A stretch of DNA of 64,000 bases, taken from the NCBI RefSeq assembly GCF_003149145.1, contig NZ_QGDQ01000007.1, positions 1 through 64,000 on the forward strand, in the 5' to 3' direction. A model generated the notes under the pieces. That model was not told the DNA's origin. It did not search any database and saw nothing but the letters and a program-made list of their open reading frames with translations. The stretch comes from Quadrisphaera granulorum. GTDB taxonomy: Bacteria; Actinomycetota; Actinomycetes; Actinomycetales; Quadrisphaeraceae. Positions 26,167 through 33,567 of this stretch are shown here, in pieces; the first letter of the stretch is position 1, and each line of letters opens with the position of its first letter. The position numbers and the translations under genes were made by a program.

Positions 26167-26182
26167 GCACTCACCCGACCAG

Positions 26183-26218
26183 CGCCTCGCCGCCCGGCCC
26201 CCGCCGGGCGGCGAGGCG
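26183..26218 (+). terminator. 16-bp perfect hairpin between transporter and SnoaL gene
   Basis: Bases 26183-26198 (CGCCTCGCCGCCCGGC) pair exactly with 26203-26218 around CCCC. It ends 15 bases before the next ATG, so it may attenuate rather than fully stop transcription into the SnoaL and flavin reductase genes. Confidence 0.65.
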
Positions 26219-26233
26219 GGAGAGCGAAGGACC

Positions 26234-26665
26234 ATGACTGACGACGACGACCGCGCCGCGCTCATCACACGCGTCTGGGCAGCGGCCTGGGACCACGGCG
26301 ACGTCGACGCCTTCGACGAGCTGCTCGCGCCCACCTACCGCCGGCTCACCGGCCCGCAGGACGACGGCCTTGACCTCGACGGTTACAAGGCCACCGTCAC
26401 CGCCACCCGCACGGCGTTCCCCGACTTCACCACCACCGTCGACGACGTGGTCGTCTCGGGAGACCGCGCCGCCATCCGCTGGCGCAGCTCCGGCACCCAC
26501 GCGCACTCCTTCCTGGGAGTTCCGCCCACGCACCGCCGCGTGGAGGTCTCCGGCGCGACCTTCGCCCGCTTCGAGGGCGGCCGCATCGTCCGGGAGGACG
26601 TGACCTGGGACCCGCGGTCGCTGCTGTCCGCGCTGGGCATCATCTCGATCGGACAGGACGCCTGA
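26234..26665 (+). CDS. SnoaL-like/ester cyclase-family protein
   Basis: 143 residues with a cone-shaped alpha+beta barrel pattern: LITRVWAAAWDHGDVDAFDELLAPTYRR, GLDLDGYKATVTATRTAFPDFTTTVDDVV, IRWRSSGTHAHSFLGVPPTHRRVEVSG, FEGGRIVREDVTWD. This is the SnoaL polyketide-cyclase-like (NTF2-fold) family, whose members catalyse aldol/lyase or hydrolase chemistry; the reaction here is unknown. Its stop overlaps the flavin reductase start by one base (TGATG), so they are co-translated and likely act in the same pathway. Confidence 0.85.
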   Translation: MTDDDDRAALITRVWAAAWDHGDVDAFDELLAPTYRRLTGPQDDGLDLDGYKATVTATRTAFPDFTTTVDDVVVSGDRAAIRWRSSGTHAHSFLGVPPTHRRVEVSGATFARFEGGRIVREDVTWDPRSLLSALGIISIGQDA

Positions 26666-27213
26666 TGACGATGACCACGCTGGGAGCAGCGACCATGACA
26701 ACACCGGGGGTCAACACGGTGAACGCGATCGACCCCGATCTCATGAAGCAGGTCAACCGGCGCTTCATCACCGGGGTGACGGTGGTGACCGTCGACGACG
26801 ACGGCACGCCGAGGGGCCTGGCCGCAAGCTCCTTCACCAGCATCTCCGTCGACCCGGCGACGGTGCTGGTGTGCGTGCAGCACACCTCGTCGACGCACGA
26901 CAGCCTGTTCCGCTCCGAGCACCTGGCCATCAACATCCTGTCCACCGACCAGCTCGAGGTGGTGCGGCGCTTCGCGAGCAAGTCCGACGACAAGTTCGCC
27001 GGACTCGACTGGATCGCGGGGCCGCACGGCAGCCCGCTGCTCCAGAACAGCTCGGCCCGCATCGAGGTACAGATCCGCGAGCGGCTGCGGGCCAGCACCC
27101 ACTCGGTGTTCATCGGCCGCGTCGTCCACGCCGAGACCACCAACCTGCCCCCGATGGTCTACCAGCAGGGCGGCAAGTTCTACGACGGCGACCAGCTCGT
27201 CCAACTCACCTGA
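26665..27213 (+). CDS. Flavin reductase (two-component monooxygenase reductase)
   Basis: 182 residues. FMN-binding split-barrel flavin reductase-like domain: DPDLMKQVNRRFITGVTVVTV, PRGLAASSFTSISVDPATVLVCVQ (flavin phosphate loop), LAINILSTDQLEVVRRFASK, GRVVHAET. It should supply FMNH2 to the LLM monooxygenase encoded 3 kb away. In the trigonelline pathway the reductase and oxygenase are likewise separate proteins (TgnA and TgnB). A second in-frame ATG at 26695 is also possible as the start. Confidence 0.88.
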   Translation: MTMTTLGAATMTTPGVNTVNAIDPDLMKQVNRRFITGVTVVTVDDDGTPRGLAASSFTSISVDPATVLVCVQHTSSTHDSLFRSEHLAINILSTDQLEVVRRFASKSDDKFAGLDWIAGPHGSPLLQNSSARIEVQIRERLRASTHSVFIGRVVHAETTNLPPMVYQQGGKFYDGDQLVQLT

Positions 27214-27238
27214 CCATCGGCTCCCCCTGACCTCCGCC

Positions 27239-27303
27239 CCCCGGTGACGATCAAGGACGTTGTGCACGCTGGCCGCGTACAACGTCCTTGATCGTCACCG
27301 GGG
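27239..27303. terminator. 25-bp perfect hairpin, GATCAAGGA family
   Basis: Bases 27239-27263 and 27279-27303 are exact reverse complements; the arm reads CCCCGGTGACGATCAAGGAC and on. It begins 25 bases after the flavin reductase stop and ends the transporter operon before the regulator gene. Confidence 0.75.
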
Positions 27304-27402
27304 AGAGTGCGTCCGAGTGAGCGACAGGGAGCATCCGGCTCTGCCTCCTCGACGGCTGCGTCGTCCATCGTCCATCGTCCAGCGATCGGAGAGACTGACC
27401 TC

Positions 27403-28092
27403 GTGAGCTTGTCCGAAGACACCGCGAGCCCCGGCGCGAGCATGCAGGCGCGGGTCATCGCAGAGATGCGCCGACGCATCACCAGCGGTGACTTCGCCGC
27501 CGGCGAGAGCCTGTCGGAGCTGGCCCTCGCCGAAGACTTCGGCGTCAGCCGCACCCCGGTGCGCGAAGCGCTCAAGCAGCTCCAGACCGAGGGCCTCGTC
27601 GAGATCAGGCCCCGCGTCGGCACGTTCGTCACCGAGCCGTCACGCCGCGAGGTCGTGGAGCTGTTCGTCATGAAGGAGGTCCTCGAGGGCGCCGCCGCCC
27701 GGCTCCTGGCGCAGCGCGGCCAGGTCGCCGAGCTCGACCTTCTCGAAGCCAACCTCGTCGAAGCTGACCGCGCCGTAGCGGCCGGTCAGCACGCGCGGTA
27801 CGCCGAGCTGGTGCTCGACTTCCACGACCTGCTGGTGCAGGGATCGGACAACCGGAAGCTGCAGAGCCACTACCGGACCCTCATGAACCAGCTTGCCTAC
27901 GCGCGCCTGGTAAGGACGTCCCTGAGCCAGCCCGGGCGGCCCTCGAAGTCCGACCAGGAGCACCACCAGGTGCTCGACCTCATCCGCGCCAAGGACGGCG
28001 ACAGCGCCGAGCAGGTGATGCGCGAGCACGTGCGGGCCAGCCAGCGTGCCGTCCTCATCGGGCTGAACGCCGCCACGTCTCCCCGCAGCTGA
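27403..28092 (+). CDS. GntR-family (FCD) regulator of the catabolic island
   Basis: 229 residues. N-terminal winged HTH: RVIAEMRRRITSGDFAAGESLSELALAEDFGVSRTPVREALKQLQTEGLVEIRPRVGTFV. The C-terminal FCD ligand-binding bundle contains the expected polar metal/ligand residues (FHDLLVQGSDN, DQEHHQVLDLI, REHV). The GTG at 27403 is chosen; the frame is open upstream, but that DNA contains simple repeats (GTCCATC). FCD regulators usually bind TGGTxTACCA-like palindromes. Such sites occur before the transporter, PF06684 and aldehyde dehydrogenase units, so this protein probably controls them with a pathway metabolite as effector. Confidence 0.88.
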   Translation: MSLSEDTASPGASMQARVIAEMRRRITSGDFAAGESLSELALAEDFGVSRTPVREALKQLQTEGLVEIRPRVGTFVTEPSRREVVELFVMKEVLEGAAARLLAQRGQVAELDLLEANLVEADRAVAAGQHARYAELVLDFHDLLVQGSDNRKLQSHYRTLMNQLAYARLVRTSLSQPGRPSKSDQEHHQVLDLIRAKDGDSAEQVMREHVRASQRAVLIGLNAATSPRS

Positions 28093-28120
28093 CCGGTCTG
28101 CGGCTGACCGGCTAGCACGC

Positions 28121-28924
28121 TCAACCCTGCCTGAGGAGCACCTCGAGCAGTTCCTGCGGTCGCTCCAGCGGCAGCAGGTGCCGCGTGTTGGGGACGACGA
28201 CGGCGCGCGCGTCCGGCACGGCCGCGGCCAGAGCACGGGTCATGGCCGGGGTCGAGCCGCCGTCGTCCTCACCGGTGACCACCACGGTCGGCGCGCTGAT
28301 CTGGGCGAGTCGGGGCCACAGCTCCTCGTCAGCACGCGCGAACACCTCGTAGCAGGCGAGGTAGGACTCGCGGTCGTTGGAGAGGAGCACCTTCAGCACC
28401 TCGTCCGCGAGGTCGGGCTCGCGCTCGTGCCACGCGGCGCTGAACCACCGGTCGACCGACGCGCGGGCCGATGCCTCGAAGTCGTCCGTGGCCGCCTGCA
28501 GCCGCGCCAGCACCGCGCGCCGCTGGTCGGCGGTCCGGTCGGCCACCGTGCTCACGAGACTGAGCCGGGTCACGAGCTCCGGGTGGTCCAGCGCGAGCTC
28601 CTGCGCGACGAGGCCGCCCAGGGAGAACCCGACGACGTGCCCCGGGGCCGGCATGGCGTCGGCCACGCGCTGCGCGATGTCAGCCAGGGTGCTGCCCCGC
28701 CTGACGGGGCCGGAGCCGCCGTGACCGGGCAGGTCCACGAGGTGAACCCGGTGCGTGCGGGCCAGCTCGGGCCAGACGCGGTCCCACATGCGCCGGTCGA
28801 GCCCCACGCCGTGCAGGAGCAGGATGTCGGGCCCGTTCCCGTGCACCTCGCCGGCCAGCCCCCCTGCACTCACAACCGGGCTCGTCACTGCGCCTGTCTT
28901 GGGGCTCGTCACTGCGCTCGTCAC
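28121..28924 (-). CDS. Alpha/beta hydrolase (TgnD-like candidate)
   Basis: 267 residues. Oxyanion-hole region ILLLHGVGLDRRMWDRVW, VHLVDLPGHGGSG, nucleophile S101 in VVGFSLGGLVAQELAL, Asp in VVTGEDDGGS and His in NTRHLLPLERP. Similar to enol-lactonase-type hydrolases and to the family of TgnD, which hydrolyses the N-methylformamido intermediate of trigonelline to methylamine, formate, CO2 and succinate semialdehyde. Assignment is by context only. The GTG start overlaps the upstream PF06684 gene stop by 4 bases; GTGACGAGC-type repeats give several possible starts. Confidence 0.85.
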   Translation of the reverse strand: MTSAVTSPKTGAVTSPVVSAGGLAGEVHGNGPDILLLHGVGLDRRMWDRVWPELARTHRVHLVDLPGHGGSGPVRRGSTLADIAQRVADAMPAPGHVVGFSLGGLVAQELALDHPELVTRLSLVSTVADRTADQRRAVLARLQAATDDFEASARASVDRWFSAAWHEREPDLADEVLKVLLSNDRESYLACYEVFARADEELWPRLAQISAPTVVVTGEDDGGSTPAMTRALAAAVPDARAVVVPNTRHLLPLERPQELLEVLLRQG

Positions 28925-29472
28925 TGCTCGGAGCTGAGCGGTGCCAGGCGCGCCTGCGGACGCCCCTGGGCCGCCGCTGCCAGGCCGATGATGATCTCGT
29001 CCGGACGGGGAGCGTCACCGAGGCGGACCTCGATGGACTGGTGGTGCGAACGGATCGTCGCGTCGGTGATGTGCTTGAGCGGGATGTCGAAGGTGGCTCC
29101 GGCGGGGGCTCGTTTCTCGACGGCGGGCAGCAGCGTGGTGGCCGAGGCCGCCTTCCGGAAGTGGTCGCCGAACTTCAAGGTGTGGATGAGGGCCGAGCCG
29201 TGCTCCACCTCGCCGTCCAGCCCCACGATGGCGGCCTTGCCGTAGGCCTCGACCGGGGCGCCGAGCGCCTCGACCACACGCGGCGCTAGCAGTGCACCAA
29301 GGTCGGAGGCAACAGAGTCGATGCCCGGTGCGAGGTCCTGCACGAAGCCCTGGCCGGCCCACGGGTTCTCGATGACGGCGAGGACGACGGCGGTACGCAC
29401 CGGCGCGGGCACAGCGCGGCCGCCTTCTGTGAAGACGAGCTCGGTGATGGTGCTGATCTTTCGGACGTTCAC
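28921..29472 (-). CDS. PF06684 (amino acid synthesis/DUF1185) protein, copy 2
   Basis: 183 residues from a GTG. Family features shared with its neighbour: AVVLAVIENPWAGQGFVQDLAP, APVEAYGKAAIVGLDGEVEHGSALIHTLKFGDHFR, IRSHHQSIEVRLGDAPRPDEIIIG. Structures of the family show a variant of the chorismate-mutase-like fold, and an amino-acid metabolic role was suggested; no reaction is established. Overlaps both neighbours by 4 bases in one three-gene operon with the alpha/beta hydrolase. The paired copies suggest a heteromer or two successive steps (inference). Confidence 0.87.
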   Translation of the reverse strand: MNVRKISTITELVFTEGGRAVPAPVRTAVVLAVIENPWAGQGFVQDLAPGIDSVASDLGALLAPRVVEALGAPVEAYGKAAIVGLDGEVEHGSALIHTLKFGDHFRKAASATTLLPAVEKRAPAGATFDIPLKHITDATIRSHHQSIEVRLGDAPRPDEIIIGLAAAAQGRPQARLAPLSSEQ

Positions 29473-30182
29473 GCTGCGCCTCCTGCGGTGCTGTCACTGC
29501 TTGTACCCGTATCGCCATTGCCGTGGCCGTAGGCGGCCGGGTCGCTCGGGTCGAACGGTGCGTCGGTGGTGCGGTCGCCGATGCGGGCACGCGGACGCGC
29601 GGACGTGGAGACCGCGGCGACCAGCACCAGCTCGTCGCGGCGCGGCGCGTCAGGGACGCGCACCTGGACGCTTTGGTAGTGGGACCGGGTGGCCGCCGCG
29701 GTCTTGTGCCACATCGGCACGGTGATGGTCTCGCCAGCATCACCGCGTGCCTCCGAGAAGGCGATGATCGAGGTTCCCTCCGTGGCCCACCGGAGCACGT
29801 CACCGAAGTAGGGGGTGTGGATGAAGGCGGCTCCGTGCTCGGCCTCACCGTCCAGACCCACGACGACCGCCTTGCCGAAGGCCTCGACGCGGTGGGCTCC
29901 GCCGGCGGCGTCGAGGAGCAGGTGCGCGAGCGCCCGCGCGACGAGCGGGGCCGTGGCGGCGACGGCGGGGGCGAGGTCGGCAACGTGGCCGCGCCCTACC
30001 CAGGGGTTGCGGATCACCGCGGCGGCGGCCACACGACGGACGAGCCCGTCGACGACGAGGCCGCCCTCGCGGAGCACCTCGTCCTCGTGCACGACCACCT
30101 TGCGCAGCACCGCGCCGGCGGCCTGCACCGCGCGCGCGAGGTCGAGCTCAGGTGCGGGCGCGAGCGCCGTCCCAGCTGCCAT
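29469..30182 (-). CDS. PF06684 (amino acid synthesis/DUF1185) protein, copy 1
   Basis: 237 residues from an ATG with AGAGGA upstream. Same family as the next gene: AAVIRNPWVGRGHVADLAP, HRVEAFGKAVVVGLDGEAEHGAAFIHTPYFGDVLR, TRSHYQSVQVRVPDAPRRDELVLVAA. It has about 25 extra N-terminal residues and a 35-residue polar tail. First gene of the minus-strand operon; two candidate GntR sites lie upstream. Divergent from the aldehyde dehydrogenase. Confidence 0.87.
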   Translation of the reverse strand: MAAGTALAPAPELDLARAVQAAGAVLRKVVVHEDEVLREGGLVVDGLVRRVAAAAVIRNPWVGRGHVADLAPAVAATAPLVARALAHLLLDAAGGAHRVEAFGKAVVVGLDGEAEHGAAFIHTPYFGDVLRWATEGTSIIAFSEARGDAGETITVPMWHKTAAATRSHYQSVQVRVPDAPRRDELVLVAAVSTSARPRARIGDRTTDAPFDPSDPAAYGHGNGDTGTSSDSTAGGAA

Positions 30183-30232
30183 GTGCGTCCTCTTCTCCCG
30201 GGTGCCGGTGATGCGACCCGCCAGCGGGTCTC

Positions 30233-30242
30233 TGGTATGCCA
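30233..30242. promoter_or_regulatory. Candidate GntR operator, PF06684 operon
   Basis: TGGTATGCCA, 50 bases upstream of the first PF06684 gene, is a near-palindrome identical in core to the transporter site read on the other strand. Confidence 0.55.
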
Positions 30243-30353
30243 CAGCACGCTAACCGGCACCCACGCACCCGTCAACGCACCGCAGCACAACCCGGCAATG
30301 CCCGGCCAGAACAGCATCGCCGGAACTGCATGGACCCCATTGACGATGCCGGA

Positions 30354-30367
30354 ACTGGCATGCCAGT
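30354..30367. promoter_or_regulatory. Candidate GntR operator, aldehyde dehydrogenase promoter
   Basis: ACTGGCATGCCAGT is a perfect 14-bp palindrome, 75 bases upstream of the dehydrogenase ATG and centrally placed in the divergent promoter region. Confidence 0.6.
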
Positions 30368-30442
30368 CTCCGCCAGGAGGGCCGCCAACGCCCGCGCAGG
30401 GCGACGTCTCGCGGCCGAGCGACAACCTCGAGGAGTCACGAG

Positions 30443-31936
30443 ATGAGCCTGCTCCACCCCGTGGAGACCACCCCCGCTCCGGAGCTGCCCCGCAGCTCGT
30501 GGCAGATGCTCGTGAACGGCGCGTGGGTGGGCTCGTCCTCCGGCGAGGAGCTCGCGGTGGAAGATCCGGGCACGGGCGAGGTGATCGCCCGCGTCCCCTC
30601 CGCCACCATCGACGACGCAGACCGCGCCGTGGCCGCGGCGCGTGCCGCCTTCGACGACACCCGCCGCTGGGTCGGACTGCCACCCCAGCGGCGCGCCGAG
30701 GTGCTCTTCCGGGCGGCGGACCTCCTCGACGAGCGGGCCTCCCTGTTCGCGGGCGTTGAGAGCCGCAACCAGGGAATGCCCCTGAGCATGGCTCTCGGTA
30801 GGGCTCTGCCGGACGCGGCCCGCACGTTCCGCTACTACGCCGGCTGGGCCGACAAGGTCACCGGCCGCTCCTCGGAGTCGTGGAACGGCGACCGTCGCTT
30901 CCACACGTACACGCGGCGCGAGCCGGTCGGCGTCGCCGCACTCGTCGTCCCCTGGAACGCCCCCCTCGGCATGGCCGCCTGGAAGCTCGCCCCGGCCCTC
31001 GCGGCTGGGTGCACCTGCATCCTCAAGCCCGCCGAGGAGACCCCGCTGACCGCGCTGCTGCTCGCGGAGGTGCTGCAGGAGGCCGGCGTCCCCGACGGCG
31101 TGCTGAACGTCATCACGGGCGTGGGGTCCGTCGTCGGCGCACGCCTGGCCGAGCACCCCGACGTCGACAAGGTGGCCTTCACCGGCTCCACCGAGGTGGG
31201 CCGCGCCATCGCCCGCGCCGCCACGGGCAACCTCAAGAAGGTGAGCCTGGAGCTGGGCGGCAAGTCACCTGTCATCGTCTTCGGCGACGCCGACCTCGAG
31301 CGCGCCATCCCCGGCGCGGCGGCCGCCATCTTCACCAACAGCGGCCAGGTCTGCACCGCAGGCTCGCGCCTGTTCGTCCACGAGTCGGTGCACGACGAGG
31401 TGGTGGCCGGCATCGTCGACATCGCCGAGCGCACCACCGTCGGGTACTGCACCGACCCTCGGGCGCAGATGGGCCCGCTCATCTCCCGGCGCCAGCGCGA
31501 CACCGTCATGGGCTACGTGCAGTCGGGCCTCGCCGAGGGCGGATCCCTGGCGACCGGTGGCAGCACCTCGGAGCGCGGCTACTTCGTGGAGCCGACCGTC
31601 CTCGTGGGCGCCACACCCCGGATGACCGCCGTGCGCGAGGAGATCTTCGGTCCGGTGCTGGCGGTGATGTCCTTCACGGACACCGACGACGTCATCACCC
31701 AGGCCAACGACAGTCCCTACGGCCTGGCCGGGAGCGTGTGGACCCGCGACGCGAGCACCGCCCGGACGGTGGCCTGGTCGCTGCGCGCCGGCCGGGTGGG
31801 CATCAACGTGCACGCCTGGCCGGAGGTCACCATGCCCACCGGTGGGTACAAGCAGTCCGGCTGGGGTCGCGAGCTCGGCCCCGAGGGCCTCGACCTGTTC
31901 CTGGAGACCAAATCGGTTTTCGACGCACTCGACTGA
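30443..31936 (+). CDS. NAD(P)-dependent aldehyde dehydrogenase (TgnC/TgnE-like candidate)
   Basis: 497 residues, full ALDH length. VPWNAPLGMAAWKLAPALAAG and LKPAEETPLTAL form the cofactor site; VAFTGSTEVGRAI is the Rossmann turn; general base E270 is in SLELGGKSP; catalytic C304 is in NSGQVCTAGSRL; EEIFGPVLAVM is near the C-terminus. GAGGAG precedes the ATG. In trigonelline breakdown two ALDH-type enzymes act, on the ring-opened hydroxybutyrolactone (TgnC) and on succinate semialdehyde (TgnE). Only this one is in the window, so which substrate it uses is open. Confidence 0.92.
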   Translation: MSLLHPVETTPAPELPRSSWQMLVNGAWVGSSSGEELAVEDPGTGEVIARVPSATIDDADRAVAAARAAFDDTRRWVGLPPQRRAEVLFRAADLLDERASLFAGVESRNQGMPLSMALGRALPDAARTFRYYAGWADKVTGRSSESWNGDRRFHTYTRREPVGVAALVVPWNAPLGMAAWKLAPALAAGCTCILKPAEETPLTALLLAEVLQEAGVPDGVLNVITGVGSVVGARLAEHPDVDKVAFTGSTEVGRAIARAATGNLKKVSLELGGKSPVIVFGDADLERAIPGAAAAIFTNSGQVCTAGSRLFVHESVHDEVVAGIVDIAERTTVGYCTDPRAQMGPLISRRQRDTVMGYVQSGLAEGGSLATGGSTSERGYFVEPTVLVGATPRMTAVREEIFGPVLAVMSFTDTDDVITQANDSPYGLAGSVWTRDASTARTVAWSLRAGRVGINVHAWPEVTMPTGGYKQSGWGRELGPEGLDLFLETKSVFDALD

Positions 31937-32012
31937 CGCAGCCCCACCGCCCGCTCACCGAGCCGCCCGCAGGATGCCTGACCGGGCCGTCTGACCGGCG
32001 CGAGACAGTGCC

Positions 32013-32028
32013 GTAACACGGGCGACAC
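32013..32028. promoter_or_regulatory. GlnR-like box before amtB
   Basis: GTAAC-N6-GACAC, 107 bases before the amtB ATG, resembles the actinobacterial GlnR pattern gTnAC-N6-GaAAC. The same spacing recurs at 35025. Binding is inferred. Confidence 0.4.
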
Positions 32029-32134
32029 ACAAGGACACGGCCGCGACACCTCTCAGATGTCTACTGATGGGCAACACAGTCTTCTGTCAGTAGGCGCGGC
32101 GCAGGTCGCCGGCCGACAGTCCTGGAGGTCGCTC

Positions 32135-33466
32135 ATGGACACCGGAAGCACCGCTTGGATCCTCGCCGCCTCGATGGGGGTCAGCCTGATGATCCCCGGA
32201 CTGGCGCTGTTCTACGGCGGCATGACCGCCGCCCGTAGCACGCTCAACATGATGATGATGGTCTTCGGGGCGGTCGCCGTGGCCGGCATCGTCTGGGTGC
32301 TCTACGGATACTCCGCGGTCTTCGGGAACTCGTACGGCGGCCTCGGCCTGCTGGGCAACCTCGAGGAGTACGCCGGCTCCAGCCAGCTCCTGGCCGAGCA
32401 GTCCGACGCCACCCTGCCACCCGCACTGGTCGCCTCCTTCCAGGCGCTGTTCGCGGCCATCACGGTGGCGCTCATCGCCGGCGCGGTGGCCGACCGCATG
32501 CGCTTCGGCCCGTGGCTGGCCTTCAGCGCGCTCTGGGTGACCCTCGTCTACCTGCCGGTGGCGCACTGGGTGTTCGCGTTCGACGCGACCGACGGCTCCG
32601 TCGTCGGCGGGTGGATCGCCAACCAGCTCAAGGCCGTCGACTACGCCGGTGGCACCGCCGTCCACATCAACGCCGGCATCGCCTCGCTCGCCGTGGTGCT
32701 GGTGCTGGGCCGTCGCCGCTCCTGGGCCCGCCCGGAGCGTCCGCACAACCTCGTCTCCACCATGCTCGGCGCGGGCGTGCTGTGGTTCGGCTGGTTCGGC
32801 TTCAACGCCGGCTCGGCGCTGGCCGCGGGCAACGCCGCGTCCGTCGTCTTCCTCACCACCTTCGCCGCGACGTGCGCCGCGATGCTCGCCTGGCTCCTGG
32901 TGGAGCAGCTGCGCGACGGCCACCCCACGTCCCTGGGCGCCGCATCCGGCGCCATCGCCGGCCTCGTGGCCATCACGCCCTCATGCGGAGCGGTCACCCC
33001 CGTCGGGGCGATGGTCATCGGCCTTGCCGCCGGCGCGGTCTGCCCCTTCGCCGTCGGTCTCAAGCGGCGCTTCGGCTACGACGACGCGCTCGACGTCGTC
33101 GGCGTGCACCTCGTCGGCGGCATCCTCGGCACCCTCCTCATCGGCCTGCTCGCCAGCCCCGCCGCCCCTAACGGCCGCGCCGGCCTGTTCTACGGCGGGG
33201 GCTTCGCCCTCCTCGGCGCCCAGACGGTCGCCGCTGCCGCGGTGCTGGCGTACTCGTTCACGGTGACGCTGCTCATCGCGCTCGCTCTCAAGGCGACGCT
33301 CGGCCTGCGCGTGTCGGCCGAGGCCGAAGAGGACGGCGTCGACCACGCCCTCCACGCCGAGACCGCCTACGACCTGTCGCCCAGCCTGGCGGTCGGTGGC
33401 GGCTCGCTGCCCCACCCGGGCGTGGTCGCCCTCCCCGAGACCCGCACGACGACGACGACGGGCTGA
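32135..33466 (+). CDS. amt: Ammonium/methylammonium transporter
   Basis: 443 residues with 11 membrane helices. Twin pore histidines are in VHINAG (H177) and VHLVGG (H325). Other family stretches: MIPGLALFYGGMTAARSTLNMMMM and LWFGWFGFNAGSALAAGNAA. ATG 32135 has GGAGG seven bases upstream; an in-frame ATG at 32057 would add 26 residues and is less likely. No P-II gene follows, unusual for amtB and typical of amt genes linked to glnT/glx operons. Amt proteins also carry methylammonium, which fits the downstream genes. Confidence 0.93.
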   Translation: MDTGSTAWILAASMGVSLMIPGLALFYGGMTAARSTLNMMMMVFGAVAVAGIVWVLYGYSAVFGNSYGGLGLLGNLEEYAGSSQLLAEQSDATLPPALVASFQALFAAITVALIAGAVADRMRFGPWLAFSALWVTLVYLPVAHWVFAFDATDGSVVGGWIANQLKAVDYAGGTAVHINAGIASLAVVLVLGRRRSWARPERPHNLVSTMLGAGVLWFGWFGFNAGSALAAGNAASVVFLTTFAATCAAMLAWLLVEQLRDGHPTSLGAASGAIAGLVAITPSCGAVTPVGAMVIGLAAGAVCPFAVGLKRRFGYDDALDVVGVHLVGGILGTLLIGLLASPAAPNGRAGLFYGGGFALLGAQTVAAAAVLAYSFTVTLLIALALKATLGLRVSAEAEEDGVDHALHAETAYDLSPSLAVGGGSLPHPGVVALPETRTTTTTG

Positions 33467-33567
33467 CGCGCGGCGCCGGCTACGCCCGCCGCTCGAGCCC
33501 CCCAGTCCCCCACCCACTGCGTTACCTGCACCGCCGCTCCGATCACGACAGCCCCCGGAGGAACCCC

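Noticed and set aside
32057-32134. Longer ammonium transporter start at 32057
   Set aside because: Extension lacks a ribosome site and similarity; ATG 32135 has GGAGG.
33520-33545. Third GlnR box before the ligase gene (GTTAC-N6)
   Set aside because: Second half-site does not match.
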